A stretch of DNA of 64,000 nt from an uncultured Pelagibacteraceae bacterium (GTDB lineage Bacteria; Pseudomonadota; Alphaproteobacteria; Pelagibacterales; Pelagibacteraceae): contig CACITU010000001.1 of the NCBI GenBank assembly GCA_902589725.1, forward strand, positions 124,001 to 188,000, in the 5' to 3' direction. Under the pieces are notes generated by a model. It was not told the origin of the DNA, did not search any database, and was given only the letters and a program-made list of their open reading frames with translations. This document shows positions 17,140 through 25,780 of this stretch, in pieces. Positions within the stretch are counted from its first letter, which is position 1; every line of letters starts with the position of its first letter. Made by a program: the position numbers and the translations under genes.

Positions 17140-18423
17140 ATGAAGATATTAAATAGTAAAAGTAAGAATTTTGATAAATTATTAGAGAATTTGCTTTTAC
17201 AGAGAAAAAAAAAAATACAATCAGGCTCTGTTTCTGTAACGAACATAATTAAAGATGTAAAAAAAAATGGAGATAAAGCATTATTAAAATACGAGAAAAG
17301 ATTCAATCAAAATAACATAATCATTCCAAGTGCAAAACAAATAAAAAAATCTATAAATTCACTTGATAAAAAAGTAAAGAAAGCAATCGATACGGCTTAT
17401 AATAGAATTTATAAATTTCATTCACTTCAAAAATTTAAAAATATTTCTTATACAGATAAATTAAAAAACAAACTTGAATATAAATATGTGCCTTTAGATT
17501 CTGTTGCAATTTATGTTCCTGGTTCTACTGCTTCATACCCATCAAGTGTATTGATGAATGCTATTCCTGCAATTGTTGCAGGCGTTAAGAGAATAGTTAT
17601 GATTAATCCAGGCTATAAAGGAAGACAAAATCCAGCCGTATTATACGCTGCAAAAAAATGCAAAATAAAAGAAATTTATTCTATTGGGGGCCCTTCTGCA
17701 ATTGCAGCAGTATCCTATGGGACTAAAAAAATTAAAAAAGTTCATAAAATAGTTGGTCCAGGAAACGCATATGTTGCGGCAGCAAAAAAAGAAGTTTTTG
17801 GCGTTGTTGGAATTGAGGGTATGACAGCTGGTCCTTCAGAAGTGACTGTCGTTTGTGACAAATTTTCAAATCCTGCTTGGGTTGCAAGTGACTTAATTGG
17901 ACAAGCTGAACATGATATTCTTGCACAATGTATTTTGATTTCAAAAGATAAAAATTTGTTAGATAAAGTAAAAATTGAAATTACTAAACAATTAAAAGAA
18001 ATTCCAAGAGCTTCTGTTGCAAGAAGAAGTTTAATTAATAACGGAATTCTTATGTATATTTCTTCAGACGCTAAAATAACAAATGTTGTAAATAAAATTG
18101 CACCTGAACATTTGGAATTAAATATTAAAAATTATAAACAGTTAGTTCCAAAAATAAAAAATTCAGGATCAATATGTTTAGGAAAATATGCAGTGATGGC
18201 AATGACTGATTATAATGTTGGATCAAACCATATATTGCCAACTAATGGTTCTGCAAAATATTCAAGCGGTATAAGTGTAAATGAATTTTATAAAAGGATT
18301 TCATACATAAACTTATCAAAAAAGGGTATTGAAAGTCTTGGACCATCAGTTATAACACTTGCAAATTACGAAGGGTTGGTTGGACACGCTCAATCTGTAG
18401 TAAAACGAATAAGGAGAAAATAA
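17140..18423 (+). CDS. hisD: Histidinol dehydrogenase
   Basis: Catalyses the last two oxidations of histidine synthesis using NAD. The 427-residue protein shows [19 protein letters not shown] near residue 117, [19 protein letters not shown] near 201, [11 protein letters not shown] near 228, the zinc-site AEHDILAQC near 260 and the C-terminal APEHLEL and [14 protein letters not shown]. It lies 2 nt after DUF2948 and 2 nt before infA. Confidence 0.96.
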   Translation: MKILNSKSKNFDKLLENLLLQRKKKIQSGSVSVTNIIKDVKKNGDKALLKYEKRFNQNNIIIPSAKQIKKSINSLDKKVKKAIDTAYNRIYKFHSLQKFKNISYTDKLKNKLEYKYVPLDSVAIYVPGSTASYPSSVLMNAIPAIVAGVKRIVMINPGYKGRQNPAVLYAAKKCKIKEIYSIGGPSAIAAVSYGTKKIKKVHKIVGPGNAYVAAAKKEVFGVVGIEGMTAGPSEVTVVCDKFSNPAWVASDLIGQAEHDILAQCILISKDKNLLDKVKIEITKQLKEIPRASVARRSLINNGILMYISSDAKITNVVNKIAPEHLELNIKNYKQLVPKIKNSGSICLGKYAVMAMTDYNVGSNHILPTNGSAKYSSGISVNEFYKRISYINLSKKGIESLGPSVITLANYEGLVGHAQSVVKRIRRK

Positions 18424-18425
18424 AT

Positions 18426-18641
18426 TTGTCAAAACAAGACTTACTGGAATTTAAAGGTACAGTGATAGACCTACTTCCTAATGCTATGTTTAGAGTAAAA
18501 TTAGAAAATGGACATACAGTTACTGCCCATACTGCTGGTAAGTTAAGAAAAAATAGAATTAGAGTTCTCCAAGGTGATAATGTGACAGTTGAAATGACAC
18601 CTTACGATCTTACTAAAGGAAGAATTATCTTTAGAGGATAA
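18426..18641 (+). CDS. infA: Translation initiation factor IF-1
   Basis: IF-1 is a single OB-fold/S1-type domain binding the ribosomal A site. The 71-residue sequence has [20 protein letters not shown], the [19 protein letters not shown] core and the ending [11 protein letters not shown], a near-universal IF-1 pattern. It must start at the TTG at 18426 because no ATG exists upstream in frame and the family N-terminus begins there. A TTG start, 2 nt after hisD, may keep expression low or coupled to hisD. Confidence 0.96.
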   Translation: MSKQDLLEFKGTVIDLLPNAMFRVKLENGHTVTAHTAGKLRKNRIRVLQGDNVTVEMTPYDLTKGRIIFRG

Positions 18642-18645
18642 ATTA

Positions 18646-18720
18646 GGCTGAGTAGCTCAGGAGTAGAGCAGAGCCCTGAAAAGGCTTGTGTCGGAGGTGC
18701 GAATCCTTCCTCAGCCACCA
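18646..18720 (+). tRNA. tRNA-Phe (anticodon GAA)
   Basis: This 75-nt cloverleaf has acceptor GGCTGAG/CTCAGCC, discriminator A with encoded CCA, D stem GCTC/GAGC with a short 7-nt loop AGGAGTA, and anticodon stem GAGCC/GGCTT with loop CTGAAAA (anticodon GAA). The variable region is GTGTC and the T stem GGAGG/CCTTC. The T-loop reads TGCGAAT, so the near-universal T at position 55 is G. It lies 4 nt after infA and is probably cotranscribed. Confidence 0.95.
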
Positions 18721-18800
18721 CCAAAAAGTTTCATCTTGAAATAATCGTAAAAGAAATTAACTTTAAGAAATAATAAATAACAAAAGGACTAAGAAATAAG

Positions 18801-19013
18801 ATGAGTACACTACAAGGAAAAATTAAATGGTATAATGGTAAAAAGGGATATGGCTTTATCGAAAGAGATGATAAAGAAAAAGATGCCTTTGTTCACGCTT
18901 CAGCGGTAAAAGCTGCTGGCATGAGATATCTCAACGAAGGTGATAAACTTGAATTCACATTAGAAGATGGTCCCAAAGGTCCTTCTGCAGTTAATTTAAA
19001 AAAAATAGACTAA
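18801..19013 (+). CDS. Cold shock domain protein (CspA family)
   Basis: This 70-residue single-strand nucleic-acid binding protein has the cold-shock fold. RNP-1 appears as KKGYGFIER (residues 14-22) and RNP-2 as DAFVHASAV; the end GPSAVNLKKID is typical. Such proteins melt RNA structures, and in slow-growing bacteria they are often constitutive. An AAGGA ribosome site lies about 13 nt upstream. It is followed by a clear terminator hairpin, one of few in the window, so it probably closes the murA-hisD-infA transcript or has its own. Confidence 0.92.
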   Translation: MSTLQGKIKWYNGKKGYGFIERDDKEKDAFVHASAVKAAGMRYLNEGDKLEFTLEDGPKGPSAVNLKKID

Positions 19014-19027
19014 TTTAGAAATTATTT

Positions 19028-19068
19028 AAAAGGGCGTTTTATCTATCAAATAGATTAACGTCCTTTTT
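19028..19068 (+). terminator. Rho-independent terminator after the cold-shock gene
   Basis: An inverted repeat with arms AAAAGGGCGTT (19028-19038) and AACGTCCTTTTT (19057-19068), allowing one G-T pair, encloses an 18-nt middle that itself can pair (TCTATC/AATAGA). The downstream arm runs into a T tract. This is the best intrinsic terminator I see in the window. It lies 15 nt after the cold-shock stop codon. Confidence 0.75.
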
Positions 19069-19172
19069 ATATTTAGACCTTGAATATTAATTTTTTTTGT
19101 CTAAAAGACTGCTCATGAATATAAATATTACATACAGAAAGACTTTTAGAAGTACTCACAGAAACTGTTTCC

Positions 19173-19188
19173 ATAGCCAGTAGGCTAT
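19173..19188 (+). other. Perfect short hairpin followed by T-rich DNA
   Basis: ATAGCC-AGTA-GGCTAT is a perfect 6-bp stem with a 4-nt loop, followed by TTATTTATA. It lies alone in the 176-nt space between the cold-shock terminator and tRNA-His. It could end a small RNA beginning near 19105 or be a processing signal before tRNA-His. Nothing else in this space looks coding. Confidence 0.35.
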
Positions 19189-19244
19189 TTATTTATATTA
19201 TAATTTTAAATCCACATAAAATAAGATAAAAACAAAGAGGATAA

Positions 19245-19319
19245 GCCCGGGTGGTGTAATGGTTAGCACGGAAGTTTGTGGAACTTTAAGTTTGAGTTCG
19301 ACTCTCAGCCCGGGTACCA
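19245..19319 (+). tRNA. tRNA-His (anticodon GTG), lacking G-1
   Basis: This 75-nt cloverleaf has acceptor GCCCGGG/CCCGGGT (G1-U72 wobble), discriminator A and encoded CCA, D stem GTGT/GCAC, anticodon stem GAAGT/ACTTT with loop TTGTGGA (anticodon GTG at 19278-19280) and T arm TTGAG-TTCGACT-CTCAG. The base before G1 (19244) is A and the discriminator is A73, so the usual G-1:C73 identity element is absent. Only 4 nt separate it from hisS, the gene for its own synthetase. Confidence 0.95.
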
Positions 19320-19323
19320 AAAA

Positions 19324-20718
19324 ATGAATAAAGAAAAAAAATTAATTCCTGGATTACCTTCAGGATTTGAAGATCGTTGGGATAAAAAACTTCTTCTCAA
19401 AAAAAAGCTTCTTAAAGCTATTGAGAATAATTTTATTAAATTTGGAGCTGAGGCTTTAGAAACCCCTTCGTTTGAGATAAGTGAAAATATAGGATCTTTT
19501 TTGGCAGAAGATGATGCTAATCCTATGTCTGATGTATTCTCGTTTCAGGATGGAGAAAAAAGTATTACTCTTAGGTATGATCTTTCAAGCCCACTAGCTA
19601 GATTTGTTGCTCAAAATAATCAAGAGCTCCCATCAATCTTTAAAAGATATGCTATTCAAAATGTTTTTAGAAATGAAAAGGCTGGTAATGGAAGGTACAG
19701 AGAATTCATGCAAGCAGATTTTGATATCGTGGGAAATGTTAATCCTGCTCAAGCAAATGCGGAGCTTTGTAATTTAATATCAAGTACTTTGTTAGATTGT
19801 GGTCTAAAAAAAGATCAATTTACAATCAACATTAGTAATAGAAAAATAGTTCAAGGATTAATTGACAATTTAAAAATATCAGAAGAAAAGCAAGCAAAAG
19901 TAATTAGGGCAATTGATAAATTAGACAAACCAGGTTTTGGTTTAAAAGGTGTTGAAGATTTACTTAAAAAAGAGAGAAAAGATATAAGTGGCGCAATAAC
20001 TAAGGGTGCAGATTTAAACGATGAACAAGCGTCCGAAATACTTAATTTTCTAAAAATTAAAGATTTAAAAGAATTAAAAGAGAAATTAAAAAATCCATTG
20101 TCTCAAGAAGGTATACAAGAATTAGAACAAGTATTTGAAGTATTGGGTTACAGTTCAAATTTAAATCAGGTCAAAACAAATTTTACAATTGTTAGAGGAT
20201 TAGCTTATTATTCAGATTTCATTGTTGAAACAAATCTAAATTTTAAAGTTACAAATAATAAAGGTAAAGAGGTCGATATAGGTAGTGTTTGTTCTGGAGG
20301 AGCTTATGCAAAATTAATTTCAAGATTTAAAGGTGTAGATATTCCAGGCACTGGAATTAGTTTCGGAGTGGATCGATTGTTGTTTGCTTTGATGCAATTA
20401 GATCAAATAAAAGTAGATAGTCAAAAACCAGTTTTAGTTTGTGTAATGGATGAAAAATATCTTAAAAATTACTATGAAATTTTAGATCTATTAAGAAAAA
20501 ATAATATAAATGCTGAAATTTTTTTAGATACAAAGAAAAATTTAGGTAAGCAATTAACTTTAGCAAATAAACGCGAGTTGGATGTTGCAATTATATGTGG
20601 TGAAAATGAATTTAATGAAAATACAGTCACTATAAAAAGCCTTAAAGGTGTTAAGGGTGAAAATAATAAAACATTTCCAAAAGAAAATTTAATCAATGAA
20701 GTCAAAAAACTTATTTGA
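19324..20718 (+). CDS. hisS: Histidine-tRNA ligase
   Basis: Charges tRNA-His with histidine. It is a class II synthetase of 464 residues. Motif 2 region RNEKAGNGRYREFMQADFDI near residue 115 is of the type with GRYREF..DFDIVG seen in many alphaproteobacteria rather than the E. coli form. GLAYYSDFIVE is the histidine-binding His-B segment, GTGISFGVDRLLFAL is motif 3, and an anticodon-binding domain follows (about 375-464). An in-frame ATG at 19276 lies inside tRNA-His and is rejected. The stop overlaps hisZ by 23 nt. Confidence 0.95.
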   Translation: MNKEKKLIPGLPSGFEDRWDKKLLLKKKLLKAIENNFIKFGAEALETPSFEISENIGSFLAEDDANPMSDVFSFQDGEKSITLRYDLSSPLARFVAQNNQELPSIFKRYAIQNVFRNEKAGNGRYREFMQADFDIVGNVNPAQANAELCNLISSTLLDCGLKKDQFTINISNRKIVQGLIDNLKISEEKQAKVIRAIDKLDKPGFGLKGVEDLLKKERKDISGAITKGADLNDEQASEILNFLKIKDLKELKEKLKNPLSQEGIQELEQVFEVLGYSSNLNQVKTNFTIVRGLAYYSDFIVETNLNFKVTNNKGKEVDIGSVCSGGAYAKLISRFKGVDIPGTGISFGVDRLLFALMQLDQIKVDSQKPVLVCVMDEKYLKNYYEILDLLRKNNINAEIFLDTKKNLGKQLTLANKRELDVAIICGENEFNENTVTIKSLKGVKGENNKTFPKENLINEVKKLI

Positions 20719-21748
20719 AAATATCCTTAGATCAGTAAAATCAATGGGTTTTAAATATATTGATTTACCCTCAGTAATTGAGGCTAATCATATTGTTCAA
20801 AGATCAGGAGAAAACTTTAGAAAATTAATCTTTTCTTTTACGGATCAAAATGGAAGTGAGTTATGTCTAAGACCAGATTTAACAATTGCATCTTGTTTAA
20901 GGTATTTAGAAAATAATTTAAGGGGTAAGGAAAAAATTTTTTATAGCGGTCAAGCTTATCGAAAATCACAAAATAAAAAAGACTCAATCATAAGAAATCA
21001 AATTGGATTTGAAATTTTAGGATCTAAGGATGAGAAAAATGATGATAAAGAAATTATAAATACATCTCTAAAATCACTTCAAAATATCAAATATTCTTCA
21101 GGAGTACTCACTATTGGAAATGTTGAAATATTTAATTTATTAATTTCAAAATTAGATATTCCAAAGAGATGGAAGCTAAGATTAGCCAGACATTTCTGGA
21201 GAGAAGAATATTTTAATGATTTATTAAAAAGATTAGAAACGAATTCAGATGTTGATCCAACAATTGTAGAAATAGATAAAAAGCGTTATGTGAAAATGCT
21301 TAAAGAGGATTTATCAAATATTGTTGCAGGAAGAACAATTGATGAAATATTAAAAAGGTTTGATCAGAAAATAAAAGATCCTAGAAGAGCTAGTAAAGGA
21401 AAGAATGTTTCAAAGATAATAAAAGATTTTTTAAAAATTAAATGTCCCATAAATAAAGCAGCAATTGAATTAAATAAATTTTTTAGAAAAAACAGAATAA
21501 ATTTAGCCGTAGATCAAAAATATTTTCCAATTTCTAATAACAAGGTTTCAAAATTAAATGTAGTATTTTCAGCATCCTTTGGAAGGCAACTAGAATATTA
21601 CACAGGAATGGTCTTTAAAATTGATATTAAATCTAAAAACTCATTAAAAAATATTATTAATGGTGGTCGTTATGATGGTCTAATCTCAGACTTGGGATCA
21701 AAAAAACAAACTCCAGCAGTTGGTGCTGCTTTAAATTTAAATTACTAA
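20696..21748 (+). CDS. hisZ: ATP phosphoribosyltransferase regulatory subunit
   Basis: HisZ is a catalytically dead HisRS-like protein that binds the short HisG to make an active, histidine-inhibited enzyme for the first step of histidine synthesis. The 350 residues show HisRS-like SGENFRKLIFSFTDQNGSEL, LRPDLTIA and RKSQNKKDSIIRNQIGFEILG, plus a late EYYTGMVFKID and INGGRYDGL. The length and absence of an anticodon-binding domain fit HisZ. It overlaps hisS by 23 nt and hisG by 1 nt. Confidence 0.9.
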   Translation: MKSKNLFENILRSVKSMGFKYIDLPSVIEANHIVQRSGENFRKLIFSFTDQNGSELCLRPDLTIASCLRYLENNLRGKEKIFYSGQAYRKSQNKKDSIIRNQIGFEILGSKDEKNDDKEIINTSLKSLQNIKYSSGVLTIGNVEIFNLLISKLDIPKRWKLRLARHFWREEYFNDLLKRLETNSDVDPTIVEIDKKRYVKMLKEDLSNIVAGRTIDEILKRFDQKIKDPRRASKGKNVSKIIKDFLKIKCPINKAAIELNKFFRKNRINLAVDQKYFPISNNKVSKLNVVFSASFGRQLEYYTGMVFKIDIKSKNSLKNIINGGRYDGLISDLGSKKQTPAVGAALNLNY

Positions 21749-22440
21749 TGACAAAAAATATTTTAAATATTGGAATCCCAAGTAAAGGAAGACTTAGAAA
21801 AGATGTTTTAAATATTTTTAAAAAAAATAAATTAAATCTCATTTCTGAAAGAGGAGAAAGAGATCTTTTAGGATCAATAAAACAATTTAAAAATATTAAG
21901 ATTTTATATCTTCATGCAAGAGAGATTATCGAAAGACTGGGAGACGGATCTTTGGATATAGGTTTTTCTGGCTTTGATTTATTGAAAGAGAGTGAAATAA
22001 ATACTCAAAAGAAAATTAATGTTATTAAAAAGTATGATTTTGGTAAAGCTACATTGGTAGTTGCAATCCCAGATCCTTGGATAGATGTACAAACAGTTGC
22101 AGATTTAGAAGAAATTGCATTTGAATTTAAAGATAAGAAAAAGAAAAGATTAAGAGTGGCAACAAAATATCCAAATTTAACAAGGGAATTTTTGTTTTCA
22201 AAGGGTGTTACTCAATTTAAATTAATTGATAGTTTGGGTGCAACTGAAGCTTATCCTTTTACAGGCTCTTCAGAAATAATTACAGATATCACTTCTACTG
22301 GAGAAACGTTAAAGGCAAATAATCTACGTATTTTAAAGGATGGAGAGATTCTTAGATCAGAGGCTTGTATGATGATTTCTAAGTCATCAAATAATAAAAT
22401 GGGCCTTGAAAAAATTGCAAAATTACTTTCTAAAAATTAA
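21748..22440 (+). CDS. hisG: ATP phosphoribosyltransferase, short form
   Basis: Catalytic subunit that joins ATP and PRPP. At 230 residues it is the short form lacking the C-terminal regulatory domain, which explains the adjacent hisZ. Motifs include IGIPSKGRLRKDVL at the N-terminus, DGSLDIGFSGFDLL near 65, RVATKYPNLTREF near 132 and the PRPP loop ITDITSTGETLKANNL near 171. The start shares a base with the hisZ stop. hisS-hisZ-hisG thus couples histidine use and synthesis. Confidence 0.95.
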   Translation: MTKNILNIGIPSKGRLRKDVLNIFKKNKLNLISERGERDLLGSIKQFKNIKILYLHAREIIERLGDGSLDIGFSGFDLLKESEINTQKKINVIKKYDFGKATLVVAIPDPWIDVQTVADLEEIAFEFKDKKKKRLRVATKYPNLTREFLFSKGVTQFKLIDSLGATEAYPFTGSSEIITDITSTGETLKANNLRILKDGEILRSEACMMISKSSNNKMGLEKIAKLLSKN

Positions 22441-22481
22441 GTCTTTGCATCCAATAATTGCTATACTAAAAAAAAAGAATC

Positions 22482-23579
22482 ATGGACATAATTTTAATTG
22501 TTTTATTGTTGTTATTAGTAGGAATTGCCTCATCAATTCTTTATCTTAATTTAAAAACTAAGCCTAAAGAGGATAACGAAAATAAAGAAGCTGAGGAAAT
22601 AGCTAATTTAAAATTAGAAATTTCAAGTTTAAAAGATACCTTAAATACTACAATCAATAGCTCACTTGGTGCAATGTCCACTTCGTTTAATAACCTATCA
22701 ACTGGGGTTACTAAAGATATGACTGAAACTTTAACTAAGGTAGAAGAAAAGGTTGGTAATTTTAATCAACAAGTACAACTATTAAATCAAAGCCAAGAAG
22801 GGATAACTAAAATTTTAGCTGGGGTTAAGAAATATGGAACTCTTGCAGAATTTAGCTTAGATGCACTCATCAAAGATTTATTGCCAGCCTCTCAATTCAT
22901 GACGAACGTAAAAATGAAAGAAGATACTAGTGAAAATGTGGAATTTGCTATCAAGCTTCAAGGAGATGTTTTGGTTCCTGTAGATAGTCATTTTCCAGTA
23001 GAAAAATTTAAAGCAATTACCGATGGTCATGACGCGGAAGACAAAAGGGCTGTTGCAGATGCTAGAGCAAAGTTAGCCTCAGCGTTCAAAGCAAAAGCTA
23101 AAAGTGTCAATGAAAAATATATCGTTCCACCAAAAACTACTGATTTTGCAATCGTGTATGCTCCTACAGAAAGCTTATACAAAGAACTAACTGAGTACCA
23201 AGATCCAAGTACGAAAGAATTATTAACTCAAGAGTTAATGAAAAAATATAAAGTTGTAATATGTGGGCCCAATACTCTTTCTGCTTACTTGCAGTCTTTA
23301 CATATGGGCTTTCAATCATTGAAAGTACAAAAAGGTGCAACAGAAATTTATAATCATTTAAAAACAATCAGTACAAGATTTTCTAAACATTTTGACAACA
23401 TTATAGTTCTTAGAAAAAAATTAGAAGATGCTATGGGAGTTGTTGATAAATTTGGAACGGATGCAAGATCAATTTCAAGAACTTTAGAAAACATTAAAGA
23501 TCCCGAGCAGGTTGAGAAAGCTGTACAAACTGAAAACGTGGAAAAATTTGTTGAACGAAATAGGCAGCTTAAAAATTAA
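22482..23579 (+). CDS. rmuC: DNA recombination protein RmuC
   Basis: The 365-residue protein has an N-terminal membrane anchor (residues 2-24), a coiled-coil stretch (about 35-110, rich in Lys, Glu and Leu) and the conserved RmuC domain with VEFAIKLQGDVLVPVDSHFPVE-type start, DFAIVYAPTESLYKEL and VVICGPNTLSAYLQSL. RmuC-type proteins have a restriction-endonuclease-like core and limit DNA inversions between short repeats in E. coli (family knowledge). It is shorter than the ~475-residue E. coli protein. Two other nuclease genes follow immediately. Confidence 0.9.
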   Translation: MDIILIVLLLLLVGIASSILYLNLKTKPKEDNENKEAEEIANLKLEISSLKDTLNTTINSSLGAMSTSFNNLSTGVTKDMTETLTKVEEKVGNFNQQVQLLNQSQEGITKILAGVKKYGTLAEFSLDALIKDLLPASQFMTNVKMKEDTSENVEFAIKLQGDVLVPVDSHFPVEKFKAITDGHDAEDKRAVADARAKLASAFKAKAKSVNEKYIVPPKTTDFAIVYAPTESLYKELTEYQDPSTKELLTQELMKKYKVVICGPNTLSAYLQSLHMGFQSLKVQKGATEIYNHLKTISTRFSKHFDNIIVLRKKLEDAMGVVDKFGTDARSISRTLENIKDPEQVEKAVQTENVEKFVERNRQLKN

Positions 23580-23616
23580 TTTCTTTTTTTCTGTAATAAC
23601 GTCTATAAGAAATCTA

Positions 23617-24303
23617 ATGCAGTGGAATCAAAAATACGATTATCCAAAATCATCAAGAGCAACAGTTGATGGCATTAGAAGATACTTATTAGGGGAAACA
23701 AAATTACCAAGTGTCACTTCAATTTTAGATGCAACTCGATCTGAAGAAGAAAAAGCGGCATTGGCAAATTGGAGAGAAAGAACTGGGCAAAAAGAAGCTG
23801 AAGCAATTACAAAAGCAGCAAGTAGCAGGGGATCTCAAATGCACAACTATCTAGAATCTTATTTACTTGGAAGAGAGAATTTGAGTTTTTTTGAGGATAA
23901 CGAACAATACAAATTAATGGCTAAAGAAATTATAGAAAAAGGTTTAAAAAATAGATTGGATGAAATTTGGGGAGTTGAATGTACCCTTTATTATCCAGAG
24001 AAGTATGCAGGTACTGCTGATTGTGTTGGAGTGTATGAAGGAAAAGAAACAATCATTGATTTTAAACAAAGTAATAAACCAAAAAAAGCTGAGTATATAG
24101 ATTCATGGCTTCTTCAAACAAGTGCATATTCATTAGCACATAATATTGTGTATAACTCCAATATCACTTCTTGTGTAATTTTGGTTTGCACAGTAGATAA
24201 ATTATTTCAAGAGTTTAAAATTCAAGGACATGATTTAATTGTTTATCAAAATTTGTTTTTGGGAAGATTAAAAAAATTTAATGAGCTATCAGATTTAATT
24301 TAG
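23617..24303 (+). CDS. PD-(D/E)XK family exonuclease (RecB-like/MGME1-like)
   Basis: The 228-residue protein (ATG at 23617, chosen because an upstream in-frame start would add 35 residues and overlap rmuC) carries the nuclease core: GSQMHNYLESYLLG (alpha-helix with the His), GTADCVGVYEGKETIIDFKQ with the D...(E/D)xK catalytic residues, and LQTSAYSLAHN matching motif IV QxxAY. This layout is that of RecB/AddB nuclease domains and of the mitochondrial MGME1 and phage exonucleases. It lies 6 nt before exonuclease I and 37 nt after rmuC, pointing to DNA end processing. Confidence 0.82.
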   Translation: MQWNQKYDYPKSSRATVDGIRRYLLGETKLPSVTSILDATRSEEEKAALANWRERTGQKEAEAITKAASSRGSQMHNYLESYLLGRENLSFFEDNEQYKLMAKEIIEKGLKNRLDEIWGVECTLYYPEKYAGTADCVGVYEGKETIIDFKQSNKPKKAEYIDSWLLQTSAYSLAHNIVYNSNITSCVILVCTVDKLFQEFKIQGHDLIVYQNLFLGRLKKFNELSDLI

Positions 24304-24309
24304 GATTTT

Positions 24310-25746
24310 ATGGATAAAATAGTAATTTACGATACAGAAACAACCAATAGCACAATTTGGGGCTCAATAATTGAAGTAGGTGCTGTAGTTGTTGATAAAA
24401 ACTTAAAAGAAATTGGTAAGCTAAATATTCGTGGCAGAATGCCTGAAGGTGAGGTTCCAAGCGCAAAGGCCTTATTAGTTAACTCAACAAGTATTGATTT
24501 ACTTACCAAAGGCAATTACTCGCATTATGATTTTTTAGGAGCTGTAGAAAACTTTTTCTCAAAAGCTGCACCAGCATTGTTTATGGGTTGGAGTAATTTA
24601 AATTTTGATAGACGAATGTTTCATTTTAATTTTTTCAAAGGAAACAGATATCCTTACATCACACATTCTTCACCCAATAAAGAACATGATGGTTTGCATG
24701 TTGCAAGAGTAGCTCAAACCTTGAATCCTGAAACATTAAAGACTGAATTAACAGAAGCTGGTAACGAAAGTCTCGCTCTAGAAGGTTTAGCCAGACAACA
24801 AGGATTTGACACATCTCAACAACACACAGCTTATCATGATGCATTCACAAGCTTAAAAATCCTTAGAATTATAAAAGATAAACATAAAGATAATTGGGAA
24901 AATTTCTTAAGCACATCGACAAAAAATAGCGTTGAAACTATTTTAAAAAGTGAGGGCATTTATTCAATCTTTGAAAATGTTAAAGGAAAAAATATGATGT
25001 ATCTTGTCTCTACATTGCATCCAGATCATTGTTTTCATCCTTCATATGCATCTTGGGGATATTTATTTGACTTAAGAAGAGATCCTGAACCATTGTTAAA
25101 CTTGTCAGTAAATGATCTTAAAGTTTATTTAAAAAAGTTTAGCCCAAAAGCACTTAGAGTAATCAAAACAAATAAAGCCCCTGTAGTATTAGATAAAAAG
25201 TTTGCATTAAAGGAAAAAGCATATGCAGATTTAGATTTAGAATCCATTCAAAAAAGAGCAAAAATGGTAAGAAATAGTGAAAATTTCTGTAAAAATATTC
25301 AAATCATTAATAGAGAAGCAGCTGAAGAAAAAACTCAAACTCAAACTCAAGAAGATTTACTCCCAGAAGAAACTTTATATGAAAAATTTATTCCAAATAA
25401 AGATACAGCTTTATTTAAAACCTGGCACAGTTCATCTTGGGAAGATAAATTAAGAATGTTAGACAAGTTTCAAGATAAAAGATGTAGTTGGTTTGGCCAA
25501 AAAATTATTTATCAAGAAGCACCACATATTTTGCCACCAGATTTATATAAAAATATAAAAAGTGAAATTGCTAGACGAATTTTAAGTAAAAATAGGGAAA
25601 AGTGGCAAACTATAGGAATGGCCTACCAAGAAATTGATACTTTAAGAGATCAAGCATCAAATCGAGATGATGAAGAAGAACTAAAAAAATTAGATGAAAT
25701 AAATGAATTTATTATGTCTATAGAAAAAAAATATGAAATTGCCTAG
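24310..25746 (+). CDS. sbcB: Exodeoxyribonuclease I
   Basis: Degrades single-stranded DNA 3' to 5'. The N-terminal DEDD domain shows IVIYDTETTNSTIWGSIIEVG (first 25 residues, catalytic D and E), MGWSNLNFDRRMFHFNFF near 96 and AYHDAFTSL near 176. The middle SH3-like part and the C-terminal helical part continue to 478 residues, the length of the E. coli enzyme. The partner genes rmuC and the PD-(D/E)XK nuclease lie directly upstream. Confidence 0.93.
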   Translation: MDKIVIYDTETTNSTIWGSIIEVGAVVVDKNLKEIGKLNIRGRMPEGEVPSAKALLVNSTSIDLLTKGNYSHYDFLGAVENFFSKAAPALFMGWSNLNFDRRMFHFNFFKGNRYPYITHSSPNKEHDGLHVARVAQTLNPETLKTELTEAGNESLALEGLARQQGFDTSQQHTAYHDAFTSLKILRIIKDKHKDNWENFLSTSTKNSVETILKSEGIYSIFENVKGKNMMYLVSTLHPDHCFHPSYASWGYLFDLRRDPEPLLNLSVNDLKVYLKKFSPKALRVIKTNKAPVVLDKKFALKEKAYADLDLESIQKRAKMVRNSENFCKNIQIINREAAEEKTQTQTQEDLLPEETLYEKFIPNKDTALFKTWHSSSWEDKLRMLDKFQDKRCSWFGQKIIYQEAPHILPPDLYKNIKSEIARRILSKNREKWQTIGMAYQEIDTLRDQASNRDDEEELKKLDEINEFIMSIEKKYEIA

Positions 25747-25780
25747 TTGACTTTAAGGATCTAATTAATAGAAAGGATAT

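Noticed and set aside
19276-19323. Earlier in-frame ATG for hisS
   Set aside because: It starts in the anticodon loop of tRNA-His and adds 16 residues not seen in the family; the ATG at 19324 is right after the tRNA.
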